Source: Massilia yuzhufengensis
GTDB taxonomy: Bacteria; Pseudomonadota; Gammaproteobacteria; Burkholderiales; Burkholderiaceae_D
NCBI RefSeq assembly: GCF_900112225.1
Contig: NZ_FOLD01000006.1
Location: forward strand, 140,881 to 204,880
Reading direction: 5' to 3'
Length of the DNA: 64,000 nt
Both the position numbers and the translations under genes were made by a program. Position 1 is the stretch's first letter, and each line of letters opens with the position of its first letter. Shown piece after piece: positions 13,298 to 24,716 of the stretch. A model generated the notes under the pieces. It was not told the origin of the DNA, searched no databases, and worked only from the letters and a program-made list of their open reading frames with translations.

Positions 13298-13588
13298 ATG
13301 GCCTCGAATCAAGGTAAGAAGACCCGCGGCGGCACCCCGCAGCAGCACGCGGAAGCTGGCCGCCAAAGCCACAAGAACGATGCCTCCAGGCAGTCGGGCT
13401 CGGCATCGGGTTCGCAACAGTCCGGCTCGCCATCGGGCTCCCAGCAGTCCGGCAACGCCTCGGGTTCCCAGCAGTCCGGCCTGGAGTCGGGTTCGCGTTC
13501 GGGCAGCAGTGGCGGCACCCGCGGCGGTACTCCGGAGCAGCACGCCGCTGCCGGCCGCCAGAGCCACAAGAACGACAAGAAGCGCTGA
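13298..13588 (+). CDS. Small hydrophilic KGG-like repeat protein, probable stress protein
   Basis: 96 residues, almost entirely polar. Two near-identical 19-residue blocks sit at residues 10-28 and 75-93 (RGGTPxQHAxAGRQSHKND, 17 of 19 identical). Between them are four perfect-phase tandem 9-mers at 32-67 (pattern QSGxxSGSQ). The blocks resemble the KGG-type motif of stress-induced proteins (YciG/GsiB-like), in which a hydrophilic repeat protein accumulates in stationary phase or desiccation; the match is at motif level only. An AAAGGA lies 8 bases before the ATG. It is monocistronic with a strong hairpin downstream. Confidence 0.75.
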   Translation: MASNQGKKTRGGTPQQHAEAGRQSHKNDASRQSGSASGSQQSGSPSGSQQSGNASGSQQSGLESGSRSGSSGGTRGGTPEQHAAAGRQSHKNDKKR

Positions 13589-13630
13589 TCGCACGGCAGG
13601 CCCTCACCTGCCCGCTGCCAGCGCCGACCG

Positions 13631-13660
13631 ACAGCCCACCGCATGCCGCGGTGGGCTGTT
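13631..13660. terminator. Strong hairpin between convergent genes
   Basis: ACAGCCCACCGC (13631-13642) pairs perfectly with GCGGTGGGCTGT (13648-13659) around a 5-base loop. There is only a weak T tract after it. Its position between the stops of the KGG-like gene and the ClpP-like gene supports a bidirectional terminator. Confidence 0.55.
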
Positions 13661-13689
13661 CGCTTCAGGAACTGAGAAACGCGGTGGCG

Positions 13690-14250
13690 TCAGATGTTGC
13701 GCAGCATGCCGCCCTTGGGCGGGCGGAAGTCGCGCACGTCGTTGACCAGGCCGGCGATTTTCGCATCGCGGGCGTTCAGGTGCAGGTCGGAATACTGGTG
13801 GATGGCCCACTGCTCTGGCGTGAGTTCGACATTGCGGCGCAGGATCGACTCGGTACGGGCGTCGTCGGCGCGCAGGCCCTCGACGATGATGTTGAGCGCG
13901 TCCGGCCGCGAACCGGGCGAGGCCGTCGCATGCGACTTGTGCACCATGAAGCGGGCGGTGTCGCTGCAATAGCGCTCGGTGCCGGCCAGGAACAGGGTGA
14001 CGGCGATCGAGGCCACCGCCCCGCCGTTGTACATCACGAACCTGATCGGCGAGTTGGCCATGAAGTTGTACAGGCACAGGCCGTCGCTCACATAGCCGCC
14101 ATTGGACTGCACCAGGATGTGGGCCGTCTCGATGCCGTCCTCGGTCATCATGGCCACCGCTTCGAACACCCGGTGCACCATGTCGCTGTTGACGTCGCCG
14201 GACAGCGTGAACCAGCCTTCCTTGACCTCTTGTGTCTTGTCTTCGCTCAT
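13690..14250 (-). CDS. ClpP-like serine protease (ClpP/crotonase fold)
   Basis: 186 residues from MSEDKTQE. The ClpP-type triad can be read: Ser81 in NGGAVASIAV, His104 in RFMVHKS and Asp155 in YSDLHLNARDA, which aligns with the ERDxxLSAxEA block of ClpP. The strand motif SNGGYVSDGLCLYNFM replaces the usual SPGG. There is no propeptide and no clpX or clpA partner next to it, so this is probably a paralogue rather than the housekeeping ClpP. The frame is open 102 codons upstream into the riboswitch region, but that part is not homologous; the ATG at 14250 follows a GGGAA. Substrates and ATPase partner are unknown. Confidence 0.8.
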   Translation of the reverse strand: MSEDKTQEVKEGWFTLSGDVNSDMVHRVFEAVAMMTEDGIETAHILVQSNGGYVSDGLCLYNFMANSPIRFVMYNGGAVASIAVTLFLAGTERYCSDTARFMVHKSHATASPGSRPDALNIIVEGLRADDARTESILRRNVELTPEQWAIHQYSDLHLNARDAKIAGLVNDVRDFRPPKGGMLRNI

Positions 14251-14384
14251 AGTTTTTTCCCACTGCAAAGTGTGTGGGGTAAGTGTAGCAAAACATGCAC
14301 ACGGGCCCCGGTCCGCCTCGCCCAATAGTGCGCGGCAATGCTTTTGGACAATCCGAAACTGGGCCCGACACGGCGCCCCTTCGG

Positions 14385-14413
14385 TTGACATCGCCGCAAT
14401 GCTGGCATATCCT
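14385..14413 (+). promoter_or_regulatory. Sigma-70 promoter of the gcvTHP operon
   Basis: TTGACA at 14385-14390, a 17-base spacer, then TATCCT at 14408-14413. The predicted start of transcription falls at about 14420, immediately before the first glycine aptamer at 14421, as expected for a riboswitch leader. Confidence 0.7.
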
Positions 14414-14420
14414 CCACAGT

Positions 14421-14605
14421 CTTGACCGGGAGAGCGCAGGACTCCCTGCCGCCGAAGGGGCACCACCCATAAACTCTCAGGCACAAAGGACTGGTCAAGG
14501 GGCAGCCGCGCACAGCGCGGCAGGCCCACACTCTGGAGAGCGGCCGCGAGGCCCACCGAAGGGGCAGGCGGCTTTGCCGCTATCTCTCAGGTACCAAGGA
14601 CAGAG
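14421..14605 (+). promoter_or_regulatory. Tandem glycine riboswitch
   Basis: Two glycine aptamers in series. The first runs 14421-14499, closed by CTTGACC (14421-14427) pairing with GGTCAAG (14493-14499), with the conserved GGGAGAG, GCCGAAGGGGCA and AACTCTCAGGCA elements. The second runs about 14531-14605, closed by CTCTG/CAGAG, with GGAGAG, CACCGAAGGGGCA and ATCTCTCAGGTACCAAGGACAGA. A ~30-base linker separates them. In this family glycine binding turns on glycine-cleavage genes; gcvT begins 63 bases downstream. Confidence 0.95.
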
Positions 14606-14668
14606 GGGATACAAGCACCCGCAAGGCGTGCCCGCACCCCCTATTTTGCTACCTGTCCCGGAGATTCC

Positions 14669-15787
14669 ATGACGCTCAAAGCGACCCCGCTCAATTCCGC
14701 ACACCGCTCCCTCGGGGCCAAGATGGTCGACTTCGGCGGCTGGGACATGCCGGTCAACTACGGCTCCCAGATCGAAGAACATAACGCAGTGCGTACCGAC
14801 GCCGGCATGTTCGATGTCTCGCACATGTGCGTGGTGGACCTGAAGGGCGCCAACGTGCGCACCTTCCTGCGCGGCCTGCTGGCCAACAACGTCGACAAAC
14901 TGCAGGTGCCGGGCAAGGCGCTCTACTCCTGCATGCTCAACCCTGAAGGCGGCGTGATCGACGACCTGATCGTCTATTACTTCAGCGAAGACTGGTTCCG
15001 CCTGGTGGTCAACGCCGGCACTGCGGAAAAGGACGTGGCCTGGATGCAGCAGCAGAACGACGCGACCGGCAGCGGCGTCGCCATCACCCAGCGCCGCGAC
15101 GGCAACGACCCGATCGCCCTGGTCGCGGTGCAGGGCCCGAACGCCCGCGCCAAGGTGTGGCAGGTGCTGCCGACCACCCAGGCCGCGTCCGAACCGCTCA
15201 AGCCCTTCAATGTCGTCATCGTCCCGGATACCGCGTTCGGCGAAGCGATGGTGGCCCGCACCGGCTACACCGGCGAAGACGGCTTCGAGATCGGCGTGCC
15301 TGCCTCGCAGGTCGAAGCACTGTGGAATGCGTTCGTCGCCGCCGGCATCAAGCCGGCCGGCCTGGGCGCGCGCGATACCCTGCGCCTGGAAGCGGGCATG
15401 AACCTGTACGGCCAGGACATGGACGACAACGTGAACCCGCTCGACGCCGGCCTGGCCTGGACCATCGACCTGGTGTCCGAGCGCGATTTCATCGGCAAGG
15501 CGGCCTTGCTCGCCAAGGGCCAGAACGCCAACTTCGTGGGCCTGATCCTGCGCGAAAAAGGCGGCATCCTGCGCGCCCACCAGAAGGTCGTCAGCGCGGC
15601 CGGCAACGCCGGCGAGATCACCAGCGGCACCTTCAGCCCGAGCATGCAGCAGGCGATCGCGCTGGCGCGCGTGCCAATGGACGTGGCCATCGGCGACACC
15701 GTGCACGTCGAAATCCGCGACAAGAAGCTGGCGGCCAGCGTGGTGAAGCTGCCCTTCGTGCGCAACGGCAAAGTGCTCGCCGTTTGA
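14669..15787 (+). CDS. gcvT: Aminomethyltransferase, glycine cleavage T protein
   Basis: 372 residues. The T protein transfers the methylene group from the aminomethyl-lipoyl H protein to tetrahydrofolate and releases ammonia. The N-terminus ([21 protein letters not shown]) and the folate/substrate region ([40 protein letters not shown]) are family hallmarks. It is the first gene after the glycine riboswitch; gcvH starts 58 bases later and gcvP follows, so the three make one operon. The lpd component (L protein) is not here. Confidence 0.97.
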   Translation: MTLKATPLNSAHRSLGAKMVDFGGWDMPVNYGSQIEEHNAVRTDAGMFDVSHMCVVDLKGANVRTFLRGLLANNVDKLQVPGKALYSCMLNPEGGVIDDLIVYYFSEDWFRLVVNAGTAEKDVAWMQQQNDATGSGVAITQRRDGNDPIALVAVQGPNARAKVWQVLPTTQAASEPLKPFNVVIVPDTAFGEAMVARTGYTGEDGFEIGVPASQVEALWNAFVAAGIKPAGLGARDTLRLEAGMNLYGQDMDDNVNPLDAGLAWTIDLVSERDFIGKAALLAKGQNANFVGLILREKGGILRAHQKVVSAAGNAGEITSGTFSPSMQQAIALARVPMDVAIGDTVHVEIRDKKLAASVVKLPFVRNGKVLAV

Positions 15788-15845
15788 ATCCAAATAATCA
15801 AGAACACGCCTTATACTATCCGCCTCACCACACTGGAGCCTTTAC

Positions 15846-16226
15846 ATGAACATTCCAACCGACCTGAAATACACCGAGTCCCACGAGTGGGTGCGCCGCG
15901 AAGCTGACGGCTCCGTCACCGTCGGCATTACCGAGTACGCGCAGGACGCGCTGGGCGACATCGTGTTCGTCGAACTGCCGCAGGTCGGCAAGGCATTCAC
16001 CGCCGGCGCCGACGCCGCCGTGGTCGAGTCGGTCAAGGCCGCCAGCGACATCTACGCCCCGGTCGCCGGCACCGTCACCGCCGTCAACCAGTCGGTCGCG
16101 GACGCGCCCGATTCGATCAACAGCGACGCCTTCGGCGCCTGGCTGTTCAAGCTGCAGCCGTCGGACGCGAGCCAGATCGACAAGCTGCTGTCGGCCGACG
16201 CATACGCGCAAGCGACCGGCAACTAA
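15846..16226 (+). CDS. gcvH: Glycine cleavage system H protein
   Basis: 126 residues, full length. The H protein carries the lipoyl arm that shuttles the aminomethyl group between P, T and L proteins. The lipoylation lysine is Lys64 in the [15 protein letters not shown] context. The start has a GGAG 8 bases upstream. It sits between gcvT and gcvP under the same riboswitch. Confidence 0.97.
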   Translation: MNIPTDLKYTESHEWVRREADGSVTVGITEYAQDALGDIVFVELPQVGKAFTAGADAAVVESVKAASDIYAPVAGTVTAVNQSVADAPDSINSDAFGAWLFKLQPSDASQIDKLLSADAYAQATGN

Positions 16227-16310
16227 GTTTTTCCCGACGTGGACGGCCCTGCCGTCCACCGTACGTCCCTGGTTCAGCTCCTCTTTCAGCTCCTCTTCTT
16301 GGCCCCTACC

Positions 16311-19190
<2,880 letters not shown>

Positions 19191-19235
19191 TCGGTTCGGG
19201 CAGTGCCCGAACTGACGAACACATGCTCGCTTTCA

Positions 19236-19268
19236 CTCACTTGCGGCTCGAGGCGAGCCGCAAGTGAG
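19236..19268. terminator. Perfect 15-bp hairpin between gcvP and the chemoreceptor gene
   Basis: CTCACTTGCGGCTCG (19236-19250) pairs with CGAGCCGCAAGTGAG (19254-19268) around a 3-base loop. It includes the stop codon of the convergent chemoreceptor gene. No T-run follows on either strand, so it may stall transcription or protect mRNA 3' ends instead of acting as a classical intrinsic terminator. Confidence 0.5.
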
Positions 19269-20922
19269 AACGTTCATGACGGCGGCGTTCCCTGGGCAAA
19301 TCCCGGGTGACGCCGCTTTCTTTTTGGGCGGGCTGGATGCCTTGCGGCGCCAGCTGAGGCTCCCCTTCCGGCTCCCCAAGCTGGAAGGCCGCCACCGTGC
19401 GCGACAGCGCGAGCGCTTGCATCTGCAGGGTGCGCGCCGCCGCCGCGGCTTCTTCCACCAGCGCGCAATTCTGCTGGGTTACCTCGTCCATTTTGACGAT
19501 GGCCTGGTTGACCTCTTGCAGGTTGCCGGCCTGGCCGGCGCTGGCGCTGCCGATGCCGCCGACGATGTCTTCCACCTCGCGCGCCGAGCTGGCGGCCTGC
19601 GTAATGCTGGCGCCCGCCTGCGCCGCCCACGCGGCGCATCCCTCGATCTCGGCCACCGAGCGCGCCGCCAGGTCGCGCACCTCGCGCGCGGCCAGCGCAG
19701 CGCGCTGGGCCAGCGTCCGCACCTCGGCCGCCGCGTCGGCGAACTCGCGCCCGCGCGCGCCGCCGCGCGCCGCTTCCAGCGCGGCATTCAGGGCCAGGGT
19801 ACCGGCTTCGCTGGCGAAGGCATCGACCGCGCCGGCGGCGTCGAGCGCTCGCAAGGCGTCCTCCTTCACCGAGGCCATGGTGGCGGCCATCCGGTCGACC
19901 TGCAGGCCGCCCTGGCGGGCGCTGGTCGATGCCGACTGTGCCAGGCGGTTGGCGGCCTGCACGCTGGTGGCGGTCACGGTCACGGTCTCGGCCAGCTGCT
20001 GCATCGAGGCGGCCGTGTCTTCCAGCGAGCGGCCGCGAAAAACGGCGCGGCTGTGCATGCTCAGGTTGCCCAGGGTGATGTCGCGCGAGGCGCTGCCGAT
20101 GCTGCGCGCCGATTCCAGCACGGTGCGCAGGGTGCCGTTCAGGTTGCGGATCCCGGCGTCGAGCGCGCGCGAGGTCTCGCCGATCTCGTCGTCGCCATAG
20201 ACCCGCGCCTGGATCGTCAGGTCGCCGCTGGCCAGCCCCATCGCCGCCGCGCCGATGCCGCGGATTTCAAGCAGCAGCACGCGCCGCACCGCCATCGTGA
20301 TCCCCAGCGACACCGCGACCGCCAGCAGGATCACGAGAGGCATCAGGCCGGCCGTGACGCGGAAGTCGGCGGCCGCGCTGCTGGACGCCGCTTCGGACAG
20401 GTCGCGCTCCAGCCTGGCCAGCAGGGCCAAGCGCTGCGCCATCACGGCGAACGCCGCCTCCGGCTTGACCATGGCGTTGGCGCCGATGGTCTGGTCGGCG
20501 TGCGCCAGCTCCACCACGTCGCGCGCCGCCCGCACATACAGCCGGTGGGCCAGCGCAGCCTGGTCGACGTGGCGCCGTTCGGCGCTGTCGGCCCGCGTCT
20601 GCCGCACCAGCTCCGCGAAAGCGCGCTCGATGGCGCCGTGCTGGCGGTGGATGTCGGCGATGAGCAGGTCGATGCGCGGGCGCGAGAAGCTGCTGCTGAT
20701 CCAGGTGAGCAGCTTGTAGGTGTCGGCGTGCACCCGCTGGGCCTGGGCCACCAGCTCGGTGGCGCTGCGCATCTGCACCGCGCGGGGCCCGACAATGTCC
20801 TGCAGCGACTGGTGCTGACGCACCATCGCGTAATAGGCGGCGCTGGACAGCATCACCAGCAGCAACAGCACGACGCCTGGCGCGAGCAGGAGTTTCGGAC
20901 CGATCTTCAGGCGCGACAGCAT
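19237..20922 (-). CDS. Methyl-accepting chemotaxis-type protein with a divergent signalling tip
   Basis: 561 residues. An N-terminal membrane segment (about 8-32), a periplasmic helical bundle sensor of ~150 residues, a second membrane segment (about 190-212), a HAMP region (about 213-265) and a cytoplasmic coiled-coil signalling domain. In the hairpin tip LALNAALEAARGG (376-388) is preserved, but the FQTNI that normally precedes it is SEAGT (371-375), and the GEQG after it is GARG (388-391). These positions make the trimer and CheA/CheW contacts, so coupling to the chemotaxis core may be altered or lost. The C-terminus lacks a CheR/CheB docking pentapeptide. No che genes are nearby. Confidence 0.85.
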   Translation of the reverse strand: MLSRLKIGPKLLLAPGVVLLLLVMLSSAAYYAMVRQHQSLQDIVGPRAVQMRSATELVAQAQRVHADTYKLLTWISSSFSRPRIDLLIADIHRQHGAIERAFAELVRQTRADSAERRHVDQAALAHRLYVRAARDVVELAHADQTIGANAMVKPEAAFAVMAQRLALLARLERDLSEAASSSAAADFRVTAGLMPLVILLAVAVSLGITMAVRRVLLLEIRGIGAAAMGLASGDLTIQARVYGDDEIGETSRALDAGIRNLNGTLRTVLESARSIGSASRDITLGNLSMHSRAVFRGRSLEDTAASMQQLAETVTVTATSVQAANRLAQSASTSARQGGLQVDRMAATMASVKEDALRALDAAGAVDAFASEAGTLALNAALEAARGGARGREFADAAAEVRTLAQRAALAAREVRDLAARSVAEIEGCAAWAAQAGASITQAASSAREVEDIVGGIGSASAGQAGNLQEVNQAIVKMDEVTQQNCALVEEAAAAARTLQMQALALSRTVAAFQLGEPEGEPQLAPQGIQPAQKESGVTRDLPRERRRHERSHLRLASSRK

Positions 20923-21196
20923 GGCTCACGCGTGCCGCAGGAAGGGGTGGGGGAAGGAAGGATTCCGGACGATGTGCATGATGCCTCCCTGATGTAAACG
21001 CATTCAATTTCCCAAACGCATTGGATGAATCTACGCGGTTCAATATCGAGGGGGTTTGCGGTCGATCATATCGACGGGTTTCTAGCCGCCGAACCAACAG
21101 ACAGTGGTATTGTGAAACAGATACTTACCAATTTGATATAGTTTGCGCCGCGGCACGCTGTATCCTGTCGCTCGACCGATCAACCAGGGGACACGC
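20923..21196. other. Divergent upstream region of the chemoreceptor and barrel genes
   Basis: 274 bases without a gene. A perfect palindrome GTCGATCATATCGAC lies at 21061-21075 and an AT-rich stretch precedes the barrel gene. I cannot assign promoters with confidence. Confidence 0.35.
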
Positions 21197-21889
21197 ATGA
21201 AGGCCAGGCTCATTGTCGTTGCAGCAGCATTCCTTGCCATTGGCGGCGCGCAGGCGCAGCTGCTCGATGCACCGGCCGATACCATAACGCCGCGCCTGTC
21301 GGCGGATGCGGGCCGGTTTGGACCACTGGCTGCCGGCTTCACGAAGTATTCGCCCCTCTACGGCGGCAACGAAACGGCCAATCCCAACGACCGCCAGTTC
21401 CCCGGCTTTCGCACCGATCCCAGGCTCGTGCTCGGCTACGTCTTCAATCAGTACTTGGCGCTGGAAACCGGCTACGCGCACCTGCGCGACAAGGGCTTCC
21501 ACAAGATCGACACCTTCGAACCCGAAGAGCGGGCTGCCGAAGCCGCCGTCGCCGCCGGTGCGCTGGGCGCCAGGAGCCATACCACCTACATTGCCGCCAA
21601 GCTCACCCTGCCGCTGAGCGAGCGCCTCACAACTTACGGCAAGGTCGGCGTCGCGCACAGCGAAGTCAGGAACGACGGCCTGCTGGCGCCGCAGCGGGTG
21701 CGCCCGAACCGGCCCAGCGAGTTTGTCGGCGAATCAGGCCGGGGGGGCTACGGGGCCATCGGCGCGAAGTACAAGCTGAACGACCGGACCACGCTCAGCG
21801 GCGAGGCGGTGAGCAACGCCAGCGCCAGGCAGTTCGGCAAGGCGTCGAACGCCAGCGGCGTGAAAGGCAGCGTCGGGATCGGGTTTTAG
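21197..21889 (+). CDS. Outer-membrane beta-barrel protein (OmpA/OmpW-like fold)
   Basis: 230 residues from MKARLIVV, chosen because AGGGGA lies 6 bases upstream and a signal peptide (to about AQA, residue 20) follows at once. The mature chain alternates in strand-like segments with tyrosine and glycine and ends with Phe (GSVGIGF), the usual outer-membrane assembly signal. It resembles the N-terminal barrel of OmpA-type proteins but has no peptidoglycan-binding OmpA C-domain. Function unknown. Confidence 0.7.
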   Translation: MKARLIVVAAAFLAIGGAQAQLLDAPADTITPRLSADAGRFGPLAAGFTKYSPLYGGNETANPNDRQFPGFRTDPRLVLGYVFNQYLALETGYAHLRDKGFHKIDTFEPEERAAEAAVAAGALGARSHTTYIAAKLTLPLSERLTTYGKVGVAHSEVRNDGLLAPQRVRPNRPSEFVGESGRGGYGAIGAKYKLNDRTTLSGEAVSNASARQFGKASNASGVKGSVGIGF

Positions 21890-21936
21890 GATCCGCTCCG
21901 CTGTCGGGCGGCGTGCCGCCCGGTTACACTAGCGGG

Positions 21937-22896
21937 ATGACGACCAGCACGACGACCAGCCCCCGATTCGGCGCCATCCTGGCGCGGCACCGGCGCCTGC
22001 TGGCGCTGGGCGCGCTGTCGCTGCTGCTGCACCTGATGGCCCTGGCCTGGGTCGATCTGCGCATCGACGCACCGCCTGTCCTGGCCGGGAGACAGGACCT
22101 CGCTGTCCGACTGGTCCAGCCCGCGCCCCCGGCGCCTGCCGCAGCGGCCGCACCCGCAGCGATGCTTCCCGATACTGCCGCACCCCTTGCCCCCGCCGAC
22201 GAAGTACGCCCTGCCCCGCCGCCGCAAACTGCAAGCACCGCGGCCACTCCCGCCCAAGGCGGTGAACCGGTCCAGATGCCCAGCCGCTACCGCGTGTCGA
22301 TGCCGCCCAGCGCGGTGCTCACCTACGAGGTAAGCGATGGTTCAGGCGTGACGGGTGACGCTTCCCTGGACTGGTCGACCGACGGCGTGCAGTACCGGCT
22401 CGCGATGGACGGCATCCTGGGACGGATCGACAGCGAAGGGGGCACCGACGACGCCGGCATTGCGCCGCTGCGCGCCAGCTATCGCATCGGCAGCGGCAGC
22501 GCCTCGGTCGCCTTCGAGCGCGAGCGGCGCGCCATCGTGTTCGAAAGTGTCGGCCGCAGCGCCCAGGACACGCCGGGCAGCCAGGACGGCGCGAGCTTGC
22601 TGATGCAGCTGGCCGGCATCGGGCTGGCCGATCCGGACCAGCTGCAGGATGCGGTGGATGTCTATGTCGGCCGGGCCGACGGGGCGGCGGTGGAGCGCTA
22701 CCAGGTACTGGGCCGCGAACAATTGGAGACGCCGCTGGGCGGCATGGAAACGCTGCACCTGGCGCGAACAGGCAGCGTGCGGACGGAGATCTGGCTGGCG
22801 CCAGGCCAGGGCTGGCTGCCGGTGCAGCTGCGCACGACGGCGCAGGACGGCAGCTTGCGCACCCAGACCATCAAGCAAATCAGGCGAACACCGTAG
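21937..22896 (+). CDS. DUF3108 domain protein, membrane-anchored
   Basis: 319 residues. An N-terminal membrane anchor (about 20-38) is followed by an Ala/Pro-rich linker (to about residue 105) and a C-terminal domain of ~210 residues with the DUF3108 pattern (MPPSAVLTYEV, DWSTDGVQYRL, LGGMETLHLAR, WLAPGQGWLPVQLR). The domain fold is thought to be a lipocalin-like barrel in the periplasm, but no function is established. The ATG at 21937 is preferred over one 8 codons upstream because a GGG directly precedes it. Its last codons CCG TAG are supplied by the palindromic repeat at 22891-22925. Confidence 0.75.
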   Translation: MTTSTTTSPRFGAILARHRRLLALGALSLLLHLMALAWVDLRIDAPPVLAGRQDLAVRLVQPAPPAPAAAAAPAAMLPDTAAPLAPADEVRPAPPPQTASTAATPAQGGEPVQMPSRYRVSMPPSAVLTYEVSDGSGVTGDASLDWSTDGVQYRLAMDGILGRIDSEGGTDDAGIAPLRASYRIGSGSASVAFERERRAIVFESVGRSAQDTPGSQDGASLLMQLAGIGLADPDQLQDAVDVYVGRADGAAVERYQVLGREQLETPLGGMETLHLARTGSVRTEIWLAPGQGWLPVQLRTTAQDGSLRTQTIKQIRRTP

Positions 22897-22925
22897 GGCG
22901 GTCGGCTCCGCCGACCGCCCTACGG
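22891..22925. repeat. Perfect 16-bp palindrome, repeat family 2, possible bidirectional terminator
   Basis: CCGTAGGGCGGTCGGC (22891-22906) is followed by a 3-base loop and its exact reverse complement (22910-22925). It contains the stop codon of the DUF3108 gene and precedes the stop of convergent prfC by 15 bases. A copy with one base changed in the arm lies at 32857-32872. Confidence 0.8.
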
Positions 22926-22940
22926 CCACGATAGCGTCGT

Positions 22941-24605
22941 TTACGCCAGCTTGGCCGCGTGCTCGCGCGTTGCGTGGAAGGTCAGCTTCGGCCAGCGTTC
23001 CTGCGTCAGGCGCAGGTTGACGCCCGAGGTGGCGAGGAAGGCCATGTTGCCGGCCGCGTCATAGGCGACCTGGTGGCCGAGCTGGTTCTCGAAGTCCCCC
23101 AGGGCCTTCTTGTCGTCGCTCGACACCCAGCGCGCGCTGCTGATGCTGCTGCTCTCGAACACCGCGTCCACGCCGTATTCATTCAACAGGCGGCTCGCCA
23201 CCACTTCGAACTGCAGCACGCCGACCGCGCCCAGGATCAGGTCGCTGCCCAGCACCGGCTTGAACACCTGCACCGCGCCCTCTTCGCCCAATTGCTGCAG
23301 GCCCTTGTGGAGCTGCTTCACTTTCAGCGGATTGCGGATGCGCACGGTGCGGAACAGGTCCGGCGCGAAGTACGGGATGCCGGTGAAGGTCAGCATCTCG
23401 CCTTCGGAGAAGCTGTCGCCGATCTGCATGTTGCCGTGGTTCGGCAGGCCGATGATGTCGCCGGCGTAGGCTTCCTCGACCTGTTCGCGGCTCGAGGCCA
23501 TGAAGGTCACCACCGACGACAGCTTGACGTCGCGGCCAAGGCGCAGGTGCTTGACCTTCATGCCTTTTTCGAAACGGCCCGAGCACACCCGCAGGAAAGC
23601 GATGCGGTCGCGGTGGGCCGGGTCCATGTTGGCCTGGATCTTGAAGACGAAGCCGGAGAACTTCGGCTCTTCCGGCTTGACGTCGCGCACGGTGGCGTCG
23701 CGCTCGCGCGGCGCCGGGGCCCAGTCGACCAGGGCCGACAGGATCTCGCGCACGCCGAAGTTGTTGATCGCCGAACCGAAGAACACCGGGGTCTGCACGC
23801 CGGCCAGGAAGCGTTCCAGGTCGAACACGTGCGAGGCGCCGTGTACCAGTTCCACTTCCATCTTGAGCTGCTCGATCTCGAGCGGGAACATGGCGGCCAG
23901 CTTCGGGTTGTCGATGCCCTTGACGATCTCGAAGGCGCCGTCGGCCTTTTCTTCGCCGGCCTTGAACAGCATGATCTCGTCCTTCAGCAGGTGGTACACA
24001 CCGCGGAAGTTCTTGCCCATGCCGATCGGCCAGGTCACCGGCGCGCATTCGATCTTGAGCACCGATTCGACTTCGTCGAGCAGTTCGAGCGGATCGCGGG
24101 TTTCGCGGTCCATCTTGTTCATGAAGGTGACGATCGGGGTGGCGCGCATGCGGCAGACGTCGAGCAGCTTGATGGTCTGTTCTTCCACGCCCTTGGCGGC
24201 GTCGATCACCATCAGTGCCGAGTCGACCGCGGTCAGCACGCGGTAGGTGTCTTCCGAGAAGTCCTGGTGGCCCGGGGTGTCGAGCAGGTTGACCACGTGG
24301 TCGCGAAACTCGAACTGCATCACCGAGGACGCGACCGAAATGCCGCGCTGCTTCTCGATGTCCATCCAGTCGGAGGTGGCGTGGCGGCCGCTCTTGCGGC
24401 CCTTGACGGTGCCGGCGAGCTGGATCGCGCCCGAGAACAGCAGCAGCTTCTCGGTCAGCGTGGTCTTGCCCGCGTCAGGGTGGGAAATGATGCCGAAGGT
24501 GCGGCGGCGCGCGACTTCGCGCGGGATCTGTCCGGCCTGGCGGCTGGCGGCGGTATCGGCGCCAGCGGCGCTGTCGTCGGTAGGGAAATCGGTATCGTTG
24601 GACAT
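22941..24605 (-). CDS. prfC: Peptide chain release factor 3
   Basis: 554 residues. RF3 is the GTPase that recycles RF1/RF2 after termination. G-domain motifs: HPDAGKTT (42-49), DTPGHQDF and NKMD, then beta-barrel domains II and III. The ATG at 24605 (MSNDTD) has AAGG upstream; a TTG five codons earlier is less likely. It is a single gene, convergent with the DUF3108 gene and followed upstream by the pilY1 end. Confidence 0.95.
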   Translation of the reverse strand: MSNDTDFPTDDSAAGADTAASRQAGQIPREVARRRTFGIISHPDAGKTTLTEKLLLFSGAIQLAGTVKGRKSGRHATSDWMDIEKQRGISVASSVMQFEFRDHVVNLLDTPGHQDFSEDTYRVLTAVDSALMVIDAAKGVEEQTIKLLDVCRMRATPIVTFMNKMDRETRDPLELLDEVESVLKIECAPVTWPIGMGKNFRGVYHLLKDEIMLFKAGEEKADGAFEIVKGIDNPKLAAMFPLEIEQLKMEVELVHGASHVFDLERFLAGVQTPVFFGSAINNFGVREILSALVDWAPAPRERDATVRDVKPEEPKFSGFVFKIQANMDPAHRDRIAFLRVCSGRFEKGMKVKHLRLGRDVKLSSVVTFMASSREQVEEAYAGDIIGLPNHGNMQIGDSFSEGEMLTFTGIPYFAPDLFRTVRIRNPLKVKQLHKGLQQLGEEGAVQVFKPVLGSDLILGAVGVLQFEVVASRLLNEYGVDAVFESSSISSARWVSSDDKKALGDFENQLGHQVAYDAAGNMAFLATSGVNLRLTQERWPKLTFHATREHAAKLA

Positions 24606-24716
24606 AGTCGAGCCTTGCAAAGTGGCCCTTGGGCGAAAACCCTCGATTTTACCGATTCTGGCTCCTGTCGTGTGAAGAGAATCGCGCGGCCCGGGACCGG
24701 GCCGCGCAGGCCCGGG

